Position numbers and translations under genes: made by a program
The notes under the pieces: model-generated
What the model was told of the DNA's origin: nothing
Database searches by the model: none
The model's input: only the letters and a program-made list of their open reading frames with translations
NCBI GenBank assembly: GCA_047637875.1
Contig: JBLJBH010000032.1
Span: 1-64,000 of the forward strand
Reading direction: 5' to 3'
Length of the DNA: 64,000 nucleotides
Source of the DNA: UBA7396 sp047637875
GTDB taxonomy: Bacteria; Patescibacteriota; Gracilibacteria; BD1-5; UBA6164
Part shown: one piece after another, positions 20,782-33,113 of the stretch
How the letters are laid out: each line of letters begins with the position of its first letter
Position numbering within the stretch: the stretch's first letter is position 1

Positions 20782-22035
20782 TTAAATAACTTCAATTCTA
20801 GCTCAAAGTTTTTGAAGTTTTTCTACAAAGTTTTCATATCATCTTTCTATGTATTCGATTTTTGTAACGCGAGTTTCCCCTTCAGCAATAAGCCCTGCAA
20901 TTACCATAGCAGCTCAAGCTCTTAAATCCCAAGAAGTTACTTCTGATCATTTGAGATTCATTTTTCAAAAAATAATTGCTTCATGAGGATTTAAAATAGC
21001 TGTATGTCATCTCATTTTTTCAAGTTCAACTAAAAAATTAAGTCTTCCCTCAAAAAGTATTTCATGCATTTTTGAAACTCCATCTGCTTGTGTCATCAGT
21101 ATCATAAATGGAGAACCTGCATCTGTTGGAAATCCAGGGAAAATATTTGTTTGAATATTTACATTTTTTAAATTTTCGCTTCTATAGACTCTAAGTGTAT
21201 CATTTCATAAATCTTCTACTTTTACTCATGCTTCTTTCAGTTTTAAAATAAAAGCGTATAAATCTTCAATTCTTGCATTTTTTATATCAATATATTCTTT
21301 TGAAGTAAGTGCTGCTAATACCATAAAAGTTGCTGATTCAATATAGTCTGAAATTATATCTGATTCTACTTCTTTTTTGAGTTCCTTCACTCCAGAGATA
21401 ATAATTTTATGATTATATCTAATTTTTATATCCGCTCCAGCTTCTCTTAAAAATGTTATCAAATTCATAACATGTGGTTCAATAGCAGCAAGTTCAATAG
21501 TCGTAGTTCCAGGTCTTAAAACATTGGCAACAATGAGGTTTTCTGTGGAAGTAACTCAAAATCAAGCGTTAATACTTATGTCTCCAGAGTTTGGTTTTCA
21601 AGTAATTTTTATATTACATTCATCTATTTCATAATCATATCAAATAGATCTTAATCCATTTAAATGTGCATCAATCGGTCTTTTACCTATACTACATCCT
21701 CCAGGAAATGGAATAGAAATATTTCCAAAATAATGTAAAATAGGACTTAAAAGTAAAATTGATGCCCTAATTTTTTTAATCATATCCACATTCATCCCTG
21801 AAATATCGAGATTAGTTGTGTCTAAATACAAAGTATTTCAATCAAATTTATGCTTTGCACCAATAGTTCAAATGATTTCAAGAAATGTTAAAACATCTCA
21901 AATTTTTGGTACATTATTGAGTTTTATTTTTCATCTTACAAGTAAAGTCGCAGCTAAAACAGGAAGTGCAGCATTTTTAGAACCACTTATTTCAACTATT
22001 CATTTCAAATCACGAGAAGTATTTATTTTATACAT
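20782..22035 (-). CDS. murA: UDP-N-acetylglucosamine 1-carboxyvinyltransferase
   Basis: Catalyses the first committed step of peptidoglycan synthesis, enolpyruvyl transfer to UDP-GlcNAc. It has 417 residues, the normal length. The N-terminal SGSKNAALP lysine motif and the catalytic loop PGGCSIGKRP with Cys114 are present, so the enzyme should be fosfomycin sensitive. LRPGTTTIELAAIEPHV and the C-terminal IERGYENFVEKL are also conserved. Confidence 0.95.
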
Positions 22036-22194
22036 TTTTTATTCAAGTTAATAATTAATTTTTTCTATAATATTTATTTTTACAATTTTTCAAAGATTTA
22101 TTGCAAAAAAAATATTTTTTATTATATTAAAATCCAATTAAACTTAGATTAGAGGTATATCCTTTAAAAATATTAATTTTTAATTAATTTTTTT

Positions 22195-24096
22195 ATGTTT
22201 CATTTTGATTTAAAAGATTATCAAACAAATATTTGAGAAAATACTACTATTTCAAAAAAAATACAAATTGATGAAAATTTAAACTGTTTTATAATAATTG
22301 ATAGTTCAAACAAAAAAATTGTAACTCCTTTGTTAAATAAAATAGTTGATTATATTTTAGATACTATAACAGCTAAAGATGCTTATAATACTTTTTCTGT
22401 TAGTTTAGAAAATATAAATTTCTTCATAAAAACACTTAAAGATAAAGAAAATAATTTAGAAGATTTAAATATAATTATTGCTATTTTAGAAAAAACAAAT
22501 TTTCATTTTTCTAAAATATGAAAATGTAGTTGTTTTTTAATTAATTCAAAAAAAGAATTAATTGAAATTAGTGATAAAAATGAAAAAAATCAAATTTTTG
22601 ACTATATTTCTAGTTGAAAAATAACTTATTGAGAAACTATAATACTTGCAAATCAAAATTTATCACAATATATAACAAATAGTGATTGGGAAGATATTTC
22701 TAATATAAATGAAATCGATAAAGCTACCAATATTATAATTGATATTTTAAACGATGAAAAATCTCAAAATAATATTTCAATTATATGAATAAAAGCTGAT
22801 TTTTCTACTAATAATGTTAGTGTAAATCAAAATTTACAAAAAGTTAAAAATATATTTTACAAAACTTTTGATAATGATTTCTCAAAAAAGTCTATTGCTT
22901 TATATATGATTTTAAAAGATAAAATAGAAAAAAAATGAAAAATTGTTAAAAATATAATTTTTTTAAGTTGAATTTTAATCTCAACTATAGTTTTATTTTC
23001 AATTATTTCTTGAATTTTATGAAAAAGTATTGAAAATTCAAAAAATACTGAATATAAAACCCATCTAATTCAAGCTAGAGAATATATAAGACTAGCAAAT
23101 CAAAATCTAGCAAATAAAGAAGCTTTTGATTTAAATATGAAAAAAGCTGAAGAATTAATACAGCAAGTAAAAACTCAAGAGTTATTTTTAAATGATATAA
23201 AAAGTATTCAAGATGATATTTCTATAATCAAAAAACAATTTAACTGAATTGAAGTTTTTGACTGAAATATGAATAACTTAATTTTTAAATGAAACTTTGA
23301 TGATGGTATAAAATTGATAGAAACAAATAAAAAACTATATGTAATTGCAAAAAGTTCTATTTACTGACCTATTATATCAGGACAAGATATAAAAAATAAT
23401 ATTTTCTCCGAATTAGAAATAGATGATGAGTTTTTAGATTGAGTAAGTGTATGAGATGAAATAATTTTAACTACAAAAAAACAAAGAGTTGTAAAATTTT
23501 GAAAAGATGCAAACTTTAGTTATATAAATGTAGTTTGACAAACTACTTGGCAATGAAGCCCATTTTTAGAATCATATAATTGAAATTTATATATGTCTAA
23601 TTCTGCTCAAAATCAAGTATACAAACATACTCCTACTTCTTGATCTTACACTTCTTGAGTTCCATATTTAAATGATGATGATTCAAAAAGTATTTGAAAA
23701 ATAGTTTCTATATGAATTGATGGATGAATTTATATATTAAAAAATGATTGAAAATTACTTAAATTTTTCTCTTCTCCAAAATATAGACTTGATAGTATTA
23801 TTTTAAATAAATTACCAGAAAACTATAATATTTCTTGAAATAATATAAAATTAATAACAAGAAATAATTTATCATATATCTATCTATTTTTAAATAATAA
23901 AATATGGATATTTGAACCAAATACTAAAATTTTTACTGATACAAAAAGTTTAACTTATAGATGACAAATTGAATGAAAAAATGAAGATATTTTATGATTT
24001 CATATTCCTAGAGATTGAGAAATAAATATATTATCTAAAAGTTGAATTTATAAAATTAACTTTGAAATAAAAGAAGATAAATTAATAATTAGATAA
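22195..24096 (+). CDS. Membrane protein with C-terminal propeller-like domain, 633 aa
   Basis: Residues 1-240 are a soluble N-terminal domain opening with NCFIIIDSSNKKIVTP and TIILANQNLSQYI, a pattern that may be a PP2C-like phosphatase fold without clear metal ligands. One membrane helix lies near residues 255-280 (IIFLSGILISTIVLFSI). Then a helical segment and a long beta-rich domain with repeated blade-like units (VSIGIDGGIYILKNDGK). Function unknown. The next gene starts six bases after the stop. Confidence 0.7.
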
Positions 24097-24101
24097 TTGT
24101 T

Positions 24102-24938
24102 ATGAGATTAATATCAAAAGAGGAGTTACCAAAAGATCACTTATATTATAGAAGTAGTTCTAGTTTATACAAAAAATACTTAGAAAAGTGTAGATTACAA
24201 ATAGCTGAATTATGAGAAAAAAGTTTTTGATGGATAAAAAATTTATGATTATTCCAAATAGCAAAATTTGAAAGAATTGATCAAGAACCAAGTATTGAAA
24301 TACTAAAAAAAAATTGATTTAAACACGGATTGATTATATGGATTCCATATAGTTTAACTAAAATACCAAAATGATGGAGAAAATTATATTTAAATTCTCA
24401 TTTTACAACTACTTGATTTAGTGAAATTGATAATGAATTTTATTATAAAAAATGGAAAGAAAGATGACAAAGAGCAAGAAAAAAATTTTTAAATAATAAG
24501 GAATTAACTATAAAACTTATTGAAAATGATATTTTTCAAAAAATTTATCTAGAATCAAAAATCTCACAACCTTTTAAAAAAGCTTTCATAAATTATCATA
24601 AATCAATAACAAAAATTGACGAAAAAAATGATGTAAAAAATATGGTTTGTTTTTTGTGAGACAAACCTATTGCTTGACTTTCAGTTATAGATTATAATTG
24701 AAATTCATCAGCTCATCTAGTTTCTTTTTTAACTAATTCTTGAAAAAAACTACAAGCATGAACTTGACTTATAGATTTTTGGTTTAAAAATAGTTTACAA
24801 AACTGAATAAAATATATAAATTTTGATCACCTAAGAGATAAATATATGTCTTTTAATCAACAATGATATACTGATTTTAAAGAAAATTTTATGGACTACA
24901 AAGTAGTTTTTAAAGAATCTTATTTTAAAATATATTAA
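24102..24938 (+). CDS. GNAT/Fem-like transferase, 278 aa
   Basis: The C-terminal half looks like an acetyltransferase or FemX-type fold: KPIAGLSVIDYNGNSSAHLV, KKLQAGTGLIDFWFKNSLQ and KYINFDHLRDKYM. Fem-type enzymes add amino acids to peptidoglycan precursors from aminoacyl-tRNA, and relatives acetylate or transfer other groups. Substrate is not determined. In an operon with the propeller protein. Confidence 0.6.
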
Positions 24939-24939
24939 A

Positions 24940-24972
24940 AAAATCTTTGGAAAAATTTCCAAAGATTTTTTT
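24940..24972. terminator. Bidirectional terminator
   Basis: AATCTTTGGAAA and TTTCCAAAGATT between convergent genes, with A and T tracts. Confidence 0.85.
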
Positions 24973-25741
24973 AAGTTCTAAAAGTATTTTTTTCTATAAA
25001 CTCTTCCACTTCTTTTTGAAGTTCTGGGGAAATATTCATATTAACTGAAACTTTTTCTACATCTTCATCTTCGCCAAAAGCTTCAAGCATTTTTGTAAGT
25101 TTTAATGCTTTATCAAAATCTTCTACTTCTACTATATTTGAAGGAATATAGTCTACTCAAGCAAACTCAAAATCAACTCATTTTCAAATAAAAAACTTTT
25201 TCACTTCATTGAAATCTTCTAAAGAAGTAATTATTTTAAACATTCCATCTTCTTCAAAAAAATCTTCTGCTTTAGTTTCAAAAACCATTTCTTCAAGAGA
25301 GTCTTTAGTATGATTTTCAAGATTTATTGCCAAAAGTCATTTTTTTTCAAAAATAAAACTTACACTTCCTGGTTCTCACATATTTCAACCATATTTTGAA
25401 AAAATATGTCTAATATTTGGAGCTGTTCTATTTTTGTTATCCGTTAAAGTTGTCACGATAATAGCAACTCATCATGGTCAGTATCATTCATAAACTATTG
25501 TATCTATTTGACTTCAAGTTTTATCTTCTCAAGTTCATTTTTTAATTGCTCTTTCAATATTATCATTTGGGACATTATCCTTTCTTGCTTTTTCTATCGC
25601 ATCTGCTAGAGAAGGATTTTTATCTGGATCTCATCATTTACCTGCTGCAATTGCTATAAGTTTAGCATGAATTGTAAAAACTTTTTGCTTAGCTGCATTT
25701 GATTGACTTTTTTTAGCTGCTATAACTGGCCCTCTTCACAT
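24971..25741 (-). CDS. yebC: YebC/PmpR family regulator
   Basis: 256 residues, full length. The N-terminal MGRGPVIAAKKSQSNAAKQK is followed by DPDKNPSLADAIEKARKDNV and the signature YEGYGPGGVAIIVTTLTDN. Members bind DNA as regulators, and recent work also links the family to relief of ribosome stalling. It stands alone, transcribed away from rplY. Confidence 0.93.
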
Positions 25742-25951
25742 ATTTTGTAATTTTAAAAAATAATAGATGAATTATAAAAAAGTTTAGTTTTTTTTCAAAT
25801 TTAAATCTAAATTTAGCTTTACATAAAGAAAATCAAAGAAAATTAAAAAAAGTTTTGATAATTTTTCTTTTTTGAATAAAATCTACTGGCTTATATTTTG
25901 CCAGTGTGGAAAAAATATAATTATATAATATTTTAAATCATTTAAATAGAT

Positions 25952-26572
25952 ATGGAAAAGTTAGTATTAAAAAGCCAAAAAAGAGAAGCTGGAGAATGTG
26001 TAAAAACTCTTAGATCTTCAAAAAATGTTCCAGCTGTAGTATATGGACACAAACAAGAAGCAATTAGTATAAAAATGGGTAGCTCTGATGTTTTAAGAGC
26101 GTTCCGTGTTGCATGAGAAAATCATGTTGTTAGTTTAGATGTTGATGGAAAAAAAATGGATGTTTTATTCCATGAAGTTCAAAAAGCACCAGTTAGTGGA
26201 GATATAATTCACGTTGATTTTTATGCTATTACAAAGGGTGAAAAAGTTCACACTAATATTCCTTTAGTTTTTGTTTGAGTTTCAAAAGCAAAAGCTGAAG
26301 AATGAGCAATTATTGAAGAATTAGTTAAACAAGTTGAAGTAAAATGTTTACCAACTGATTTAGTTGATAATTTTGAAGTAGATTTAGCTAAACTTGAAAA
26401 AACTTGAGATAATATAAAAGTTTGAGATTTAAATATTTCTTCTAAATTTGAAGTTTTATCTTCTTCTGATGAAGTTATTGCAATTGCTGCAAAAGCTAAA
26501 GTTGAAAAAATTGAAGATACAGCTCCTGTTGCTGACTTACCTGCTGATCCTAAAGAAGCAAAATCTGAATAA
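25952..26572 (+). CDS. rplY: Large ribosomal subunit protein bL25 (CTC type)
   Basis: 206 residues, with the 5S rRNA-binding N-terminal domain (LRSSKNVPAVVYG, VLFHEVQKAPVSGDIIHVDF) and the C-terminal CTC/TL5 domain. The long form occurs in many bacteria. Alternating acidic tail at the end. Glycines near the N-terminus use GGN, those in the second half often TGA. Confidence 0.92.
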
Positions 26573-26579
26573 TTTTAAA

Positions 26580-26608
26580 AAACAATCCAATTTAAATTGG
26601 ATTGTTCT
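26580..26608 (+). terminator. Terminator of rplY
   Basis: AACAATCCAATTT and AAATTGGATTGTT followed by CTTTT. Confidence 0.8.
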
Positions 26609-26615
26609 TTTGTAT

Positions 26616-26649
26616 AAAAAATCTCTAAAATTAGATTTAGAGATTTTTT
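26616..26649 (-). terminator. Terminator of the lipoprotein gene
   Basis: AAAAATCTCTAAA and TTTAGAGATTTTT; on the minus strand it directly follows the stop at 26651. Confidence 0.75.
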
Positions 26650-26650
26650 A

Positions 26651-27205
26651 TTATTTACATTTAAATGTTTTTAAAATTTCTTCATATTTTGAGGTATCTT
26701 TTATATCAGTTGATAGAGCAATTGTAAGTAAATATCATTGTTCTTCTTTATTACATACTTTTCAAACTTGAAGATATTTAAATTTTGGAGTTGTTGTATT
26801 ATATTTTGCTTCAAAAATATACAAATTTGATTTATCTCCATCAGCAAAATCTATATTTTTTGCTTCAAGTTTTAAATATTCTAAATATTCTTTAGTTGAT
26901 CATACATTATTTAATATAGAAAAATCAATTGATGAGATTTTTTTATCTAAATTTTGAGATAAAATAAGTAAATTATTTGAAAATCCATATTTTAATTCCT
27001 CAGATGAAACTGCTAATTCTATTTGAGAAGTTCTTGGATTTGGTAAAATATTTGATTCTTTTGTAATAACATTCCAATTAGATGGAATACTTAAAGAAAA
27101 GTTTGTAGAATCATATAAAGTTAATCAAGTAACTTTTTGTTCATCAGATGAAGAACAAGAAAACATTATAAAAGTTAATAAACCTATAACTAAAGCTTTT
27201 TTCAT
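26651..27205 (-). CDS. Lipoprotein, 184 aa
   Basis: A signal peptide with lipobox (LLTFIMFSCSSSDEQK, lipidated Cys17), then a soluble domain with FSLSIPSNWNVITKES, a phrase often seen in PsbP/MOG1-like or DUF-type lipoproteins. Three further cysteines lie near the C-terminus. Exact function unknown. Confidence 0.75.
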
Positions 27206-27222
27206 AATAAAAAAATTAAAAA

Positions 27223-27591
27223 TTATCTAATATCAAATCAAGAAAATGGTAATAAAAAAATTAAAAATAAAATTCATAAAATAATTATACTTACAATATT
27301 TCAAATTTTATTTAATTTAAAATTACTCAACAAATAAAAATACCAAAAAATTATTATACTAACTAAAAATGAAACATAAACAAACGGCAAAGTTAATAAA
27401 AAAATATTATCGAAAAACTTAGCTCAAACAAAAAAATAATTCAAAAAAAATATTAAACTTAAATAAATAAAGATATTTCTTGAAGAATTATATCTATATT
27501 TCAAGATTTCTTCTTTATTTTCCCATGATTTTTTTATATCATTTTTATAATCCATACTTGATTTTTTAATATTTAATAATATATTAAGCAT
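27223..27591 (-). CDS. Membrane protein, 122 aa
   Basis: A charged N-terminal 45 residues, then three hydrophobic helices. No family recognised. It lies 17 bases upstream of the lipoprotein gene, so the two form a small operon transcribed divergently from gatC. Confidence 0.6.
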
Positions 27592-27617
27592 ATATTTAGT
27601 TTATAATATAATTAAAA

Positions 27618-27908
27618 ATGAGTATAACACAAGAGGAAATTAGAAGAATTTCAAAAAATCTAACAAAACTAGCTCCAAAAAATGAAGAAAAACTATTACA
27701 TAGTATGAATTCTATTTTAGAATATATTGATTTATTAAACGAAATTGACACAACTTGAGTTGAACCAACAATTTCTGTAATATCAAAACAAAAAAATGAC
27801 TTTAAAAAAGATATAGAGAAAAGAGAAATAACTCCAAGTCAATTGCTTGCTTGCTCTCCTCAAAGAGTTATAGCTAACCAAATCGCTGTAAGTGATATAA
27901 TGAAATAA
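27618..27908 (+). CDS. gatC: Glutamyl-tRNA(Gln) amidotransferase subunit C
   Basis: 96 residues, the standard size. The N-terminal IRRISKNLTKLAPKNEEKLL and LEYIDLLNEIDTTGVEPT match GatC, the linker that holds GatA and GatB together for Gln-tRNA formation. The acidic/Asp-rich C-terminus is typical. gatA and gatB are not in this window. recF starts two bases after the stop. Confidence 0.9.
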
Positions 27909-27910
27909 AA

Positions 27911-28960
27911 ATGTTAAAAAAAATTAAAATAATAAATTTTAGATCCATAGAAAATATGGATTTATATTTTGAAAAAAGTAACAATATTATTTGAAAAAAT
28001 TGAGCTTGAAAAACAAATATACTTCAAGCTATTTGTTATTTGTTTTTAAATAATAATTCTAATTTTTCTACTGATGACATATTAAAAATATGACAAGAAA
28101 ATATTTATATAGAATGAATTTTTAAAAAAGAAAATTTTGAAAATAAATTAACTTTTTCTTATGATAAAAATTTAGATAAAAAAATAATTACTTTAAATTG
28201 AAAAAAAGTAACAAAAAAAGTTTTGTATGAAAATATTCTGAAAATATCTTATTTTTCCCCTACTGAAATGAATTTATTTTATTTATGACCAAAAAATAGA
28301 AGAGATTTTTTAGATAACATTTTAAAAAATATTTTTATTGATTACGAAAAATTGTTGAAAGATTATGAAAAAGTTGTTAAAAACAGAAATAAAGTATTAA
28401 AAAATATATTTGAGGAAAAGTCAAAAAAAGAGGAAATAATTTTTTGGAACGAAGAATTTATAAAATTGGCAAAAAAGATTTATGGATATAGAATACCTCT
28501 AAATAATTTTTTAGAAGAAAATATAAAATCAAAAACCAATATTTTTCAAAATAAAGTGAAAAATATTGCTTATAAATACATAACAAAAGTTGATTTAGAA
28601 AATATAGAAAATTGTATAAGAGATTATTTGGAAAAAAATTTGCAAAGAGATATAATTTTAGCTCGTACTCATATCTGACCTCATATTGATGATTTTGATA
28701 TAATTGTTGATGAAAGAAATTTATTAAATTTTGCATCAAGATGAGAGATAAAAAGTATAATTATATCTTTAAAATTATCTGAAATTAATTATTTAAAAAA
28801 AATTACTTGAAAAACTCCTATTTTATTAATTGATGATTTAGCTTCAGAACTAGATAAAGAACATTCAAATTTAATATTAAATGAACTTGAGAATTTACAA
28901 ATAATTTATACATCTATTTTAGCTTTAGATAAAGAAGAAACAAATAAGATTTTAATTTAA
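27911..28960 (+). CDS. recF: DNA replication and repair protein RecF
   Basis: 349 residues. Walker A is GKNGAGKT (28-35), all three glycines being TGA. The middle coiled-coil lobe is short. YFSPTEMNLFYLGPKNRRDFLD, the RTHIGPHIDDFDI region, the signature FASRGEIKSIIISLKL and Walker B ILLIDDLASELD are all visible. It loads RecA at gaps. Complete and likely functional. Confidence 0.93.
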
Positions 28961-29058
28961 AAAATAAAAATCGTTTTTGTAAAGTATATTTATGTTGTAA
29001 ATATACTGTTTTTATAGTAATATGTGGATGTATTTTAACTTACTAAAAACAAAAGTTT

Positions 29059-30450
29059 ATGAAAAATTTATTAAAAATATCTGCCTTATTTTTAGGTTTA
29101 TGATTCTATGGATTATCATTTGCTGCTATAGATCATTTTGATATACAAGCAACTCCTACTAAAGTAAAAGTTGGTGAATCTGTTGATATTACTCTAAAAG
29201 CAATGGACAAAGATGGGAATATTGTTAAAGATTATATTTGAGAAATATTAATTTTTTCTCAAAGCGATCCAAAAGCAGAATTTCCTTGAGTATTAACTGA
29301 AAATACCTATAAATTCAAAACTTGAGATGCTTGAGTAGTTAAATTTGAAAATGCTGTAAAATTTACAAAAACTTGAACTCAAGATATAAATGTTTATGAT
29401 ATTTCTAATGAAGATATTTTTGGATATGTTGAAGTTGAAGTTACAAATGATGCAACACCAACTCAAAGTTGAGATATTTCTATTAAATATCCTGAAAATG
29501 GAATTACTCTATGAACTGATAAATTAAAAGTAAGTTGAACAACTCTAAAAAATCACAAAATAAAAATATCTTTAAATAATGATAAAGAGTTTGATGCTAT
29601 AAGTAATTCAGAATGATTATTTGAGGTAGAACTTACAAGTATTCCTTCTTGAGAAAATACTTTAAAAGCAAAATTATTTGATGCTGATGGAAAAGTTATC
29701 TGAGAGTCTAGTGAAGTATTTTTTAAGATTGAAGCAAACACTCCAAAATTTAAAAGTATAAAATTAGCTCCTGAAGCTTCAGAATATTCTCCTGAATATG
29801 TAGTAAATGTTTTAGTTGAAGCTACAAACTGATTAACTAGCTTAGATGTAATTATAAATGATGTTGTTTCAAAATTAAAAGAAAGTAAAGCTTGAAGTTA
29901 TTCTTGAACTATAACAACTCCAAAAAATCCTTGAGAATATAAAATTGATGTTGTAATGAAAAATGAATTAGGTTTAGAAACTAAAGAATTATGAGTTACA
30001 ATGTTAAAAGTAAAAGCCTTAGAATTAAATGCTGCTTCTACTTGAACAATTGTAGAAGAAACTAAAGTAGAAATAAATTGTGATGACTTTAAAAAAGAAT
30101 TAGAAATTAAAAATATTCAATCAGTAAAACTTAAATCAAAATCAATTATATCTTGGGATAAAGTAGATAAAGCTTCAAGTTATAATGTTTATAAGAAAGA
30201 TAGAAATTGAACTGGAATGACTTTAATTGAAAATGTGCAAGAAAATAAATATGAAATAGTTATAGAATGAGATGTAGTTGAATTTGATGATTTTGCTGTA
30301 AAAGCAGTATTTAAAGATGATGTTTGTAATATTGAATGAAATGCTTCTGATATGACAAAAGTTCAAACTGGACCAAAAGAAATGTTATTTATGATAATTT
30401 TAATATCTCTTACAATTTGAGTATTTATATTGAGAAGAAAAAATGCTTAA
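29059..30450 (+). CDS. Secreted Ig-like surface protein with C-terminal membrane anchor, 463 aa
   Basis: A signal peptide (LLKISALFLGLGFYGLSFA) is followed by several beta-sandwich domains: one with FDIQATPTKVKVGESVDITL, one bacterial Ig-like, and a fibronectin-III-like domain (SIISWDKVDKASSYNVYK) near residues 360-440. The C-terminus is a helix (MLFMIILISLTIGVFIL) and the basic tail RRKNA, so it is tethered to the membrane. Likely a surface adhesion or stalk protein. Confidence 0.8.
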
Positions 30451-30460
30451 TTAAAAATCT

Positions 30461-30506
30461 ATACAAAAAAATCCTAAAAACTTTGTTTTTTAGGATTTTT
30501 TTGTAT
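30461..30506 (+). terminator. Hairpin terminator
   Basis: ATACAAAAAAATCCTAAAAA and its mirror copy form a long stem ending in a T tract. Confidence 0.85.
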
Positions 30507-30537
30507 AGTAGAAAAAATTTATTTTTAATAAAAAATT

Positions 30538-31230
30538 ATGCGACTCGATAAATTTATTTCCAACTTATGATACTGATCAAGAAAACAAGTAAGTGATTAT
30601 ATAAAAAAAGAATATATTGCTGTAAATGATGAAACTATTTATGAAAAAGATTTTGAAGTAAAGTTTTGAGATATTATTTCTATTTGAGAAGATGATATAG
30701 AATATAAAGAATTTGTTTATGTAATTTTAAATAAACCAATTTGATATATTTCAAGTAAAAAATCTGAATGATGACACCAAAGTTATTTAGAACTTTTACA
30801 GGATTGTCCTTATAGTCAAATAATTGATATAGTTTGAAGACTCGATTTTGATACTTCTGGACTTTTACTTTTGACAAATAATTGAGAAATAACTCACAAA
30901 ATTATCTCACCAAAAAAAGAAATTTTTAAAAAATATTATGTTGTATGAGAAAAAAATCTCAGTGAAAAAGATATTCAAAAACTGCAAAATTGAGTAAAAA
31001 TTGATGATACTATTTCAAAACCAGCAAAAGTTGAAATAATTGATGAAAATAAAATATTTTTATCTATAAGCGAATGAAGATTTCACCAAATCAAAAAAAT
31101 GTTTGAAGCAGTTTGAAATAAAGTTATAGAACTCAAAAGAGTAAGTATTGGATGACTGGAACTTTGAGATTTAGAACTTTGAAAATGGAAATACTTAGAT
31201 GAAGAAGATGTGAAAAAATTGTTTGAGTAA
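30538..31230 (+). CDS. RsuA/RluB-family pseudouridine synthase
   Basis: 230 residues. An N-terminal S4 domain (MRLDKFISNLGYGSRKQV) is followed by the synthase domain with the catalytic Asp motif GRLDFDTSGLLLLT (about residues 101-114) and the C-terminal EGRFHQIKKMFEAVGNKV. It isomerises a uridine in rRNA, either 16S U516 or a 23S site. The site cannot be decided from the sequence. Confidence 0.9.
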
Positions 31231-31238
31231 AATATTTA

Positions 31239-31348
31239 ATTAACCCATCAGCCTTTCAGGCAGCTTCCCTTAAATCTAAGGGAAGCATTTTATATAATCT
31301 TATATTTCCCTTCCCTTAAGCTTAAGGGAAGGGTTAGGGATGGGTTAA
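31239..31348. repeat. Long inverted repeat, TAACCCATC family
   Basis: TAACCCATC at one end and GATGGGTTA at the other, with inner TTCCCTTAA/TTAAGGGAA hairpins. A half-copy lies within the pilin leader at 41937-41973. Confidence 0.75.
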
Positions 31349-31351
31349 AAA

Positions 31352-32071
31352 CTATTTATCAATTTCCTCTTTATCATATCAAACTTCAAAATCAATTTTC
31401 TCTCAAGTAAATCAGGTATCTTCTAAATTAAAACTCAAAACTTTTGCTAAAGTTAACGGTAGGATATGCTCTTGCAATAAACAATTTTGTAAAAAATCTT
31501 TTTTGTCCCCAGTAAATTCTTTTATATAAATTCAAGCTGTTACTCCCCTATTTATTCACTTAAACATAGCTTTAGTAAGTCATGCTTCCCTGATTGGTGG
31601 AATAAAAAAAATTTCTTTTCACATTCTTTTATAATCACTTCATCTCCACATAAGATTTTCTATATTTACTGAAACTGAAACCAAAACTTGAGAAAAATCA
31701 ACTTTGAAACAGTTTATATCTTCTCTTAAAAATCCAAGTTTTTCATAATATTCTTCTAAAATTTTTATTTCATCATCTAAAGTTACTCAAACTATATGAA
31801 TTTTTTTATTATTTGAAATTGCATAATCAAATAAATTTTTAAATATTTCTAACTCATCCTCTTCAGAATAAACATTTGAAAACATTGCATATTTATCTCA
31901 AATTTCTCATAATAATTTAGTATTTTCTTTCTCTTTAAGTAATTCTGACATAAAAAAAACTTCCACATATTTTGAGGAAAAATCAGTATTTAAATATGAA
32001 AATAAAAATTTATTATCAAATAAATCCGTTCCATCTATATTTAAAATTTTATCTTTGTATATTTTTTTCAT
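31352..32071 (-). CDS. Hypothetical protein, 239 aa
   Basis: A soluble protein without signal peptide. Residues 60-115 alternate strands and helices (KKIHIVGVTLDDEIKILEEY), and the middle has IENLMWRGSDYKRMGKEIFF. No family recognised. The stop is beside the inverted repeat. It follows the 50-aa gene by three bases. Confidence 0.6.
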
Positions 32072-32074
32072 AAA

Positions 32075-32227
32075 TTAATCTTCTAATAATATTTCTTGAA
32101 TTTTCAAAATAATATCTTCCTTTGTATATCAATCTTTTAAACAATTATTTATATCTTCATGTGATAAATATCACATTCTTACTAACTCAGAAATTGTATA
32201 TTCAGCTGAGTATTTATCTGGTTCCAT
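32075..32227 (-). CDS. Small hypothetical protein, 50 aa
   Basis: MEPDKYSAEYTISELVRMGY followed by LSHEDINNCLKDGYTKEDII: an acidic, helical peptide resembling a small regulatory or helix-hairpin protein. Supported by its tight fit between two genes of the same strand (spacers of 3 and 6 bases). Confidence 0.55.
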
Positions 32228-32233
32228 AAAATT

Positions 32234-33112
32234 TTATTTAAAGTAAAATCAAGCAGATATTAATATTAAAACCAAGATTGTCAAAATAATATCTTTTTTT
32301 GTAGGTATGTCTCTCAATATAAAAAAAGCAAAAAACAAAGTGGAGAATATTCCTAAAAATGAAAGTAAAACTGAAATAGAAAGTCATAAATTTGATATCA
32401 CTACAAGTGATAAAAACCAAGAAAACCACGATAAAATTCAGGCAGATGCTCTATAAGTATAAAATCAAAAATCTACATTTTTAAATTCCAAAAACCATTT
32501 AAATAATAAAAAAGGAATAAAAAATACTAAAGTTCAAATAATTAAATAAGTCGTAATAAAACTATATCAAGAGACTCAAAGTCCTCAAGAAGAAGCCTCA
32601 AGTAATATATATCAAGTAATCAAGTTTCATATAGCAAAAAGTACATGAGAAAAAGAAAAAATTAAGATATTTTTTGAAAATTTGAGGTTTTTAAAATCAA
32701 TCGTAAATAAAATAATAATTATTATTGTAAAAAAAGTTATTAAAAAAGTTATTAATGAAATATCTGAAAAAAGATAAAATGAAAATATTATGGTAAAAAT
32801 TTTACTTAAATTTTCATATGGTAAAAGATGAGTAATTTTTTCTACTTTAAAAATTTTTGCATGAAAATATCTTCCAATCGTATAAACAAAAAAAGACAAA
32901 AGCACATATGATAATACCTTAAATTCGGTATTTATAGAAGTATCAAACTGAAAATCTATATAAAAATAAGCAAAAATAAAAATAAAAAGTGGGAAAATTT
33001 GTCACAAAAAATCATTATTCCAAAGATTTATTTTATATTGCAAGGCTTTCTTGAAAAATATATCAGAAAGTGATGCAAAAATAGTAGATAAAATTGCGGT
33101 AAAAAAAGTCAT
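32234..33112 (-). CDS. EamA/DMT-type membrane transporter
   Basis: 292 residues with about ten membrane helices in two halves of the drug/metabolite transporter type. The N-terminal AILSTIFASLSDIFFKKAL and the second half with FSHVLFAIGNLITGYI are the usual positions of EamA repeats. Substrate unknown. Confidence 0.7.
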
Positions 33113-33113
33113 G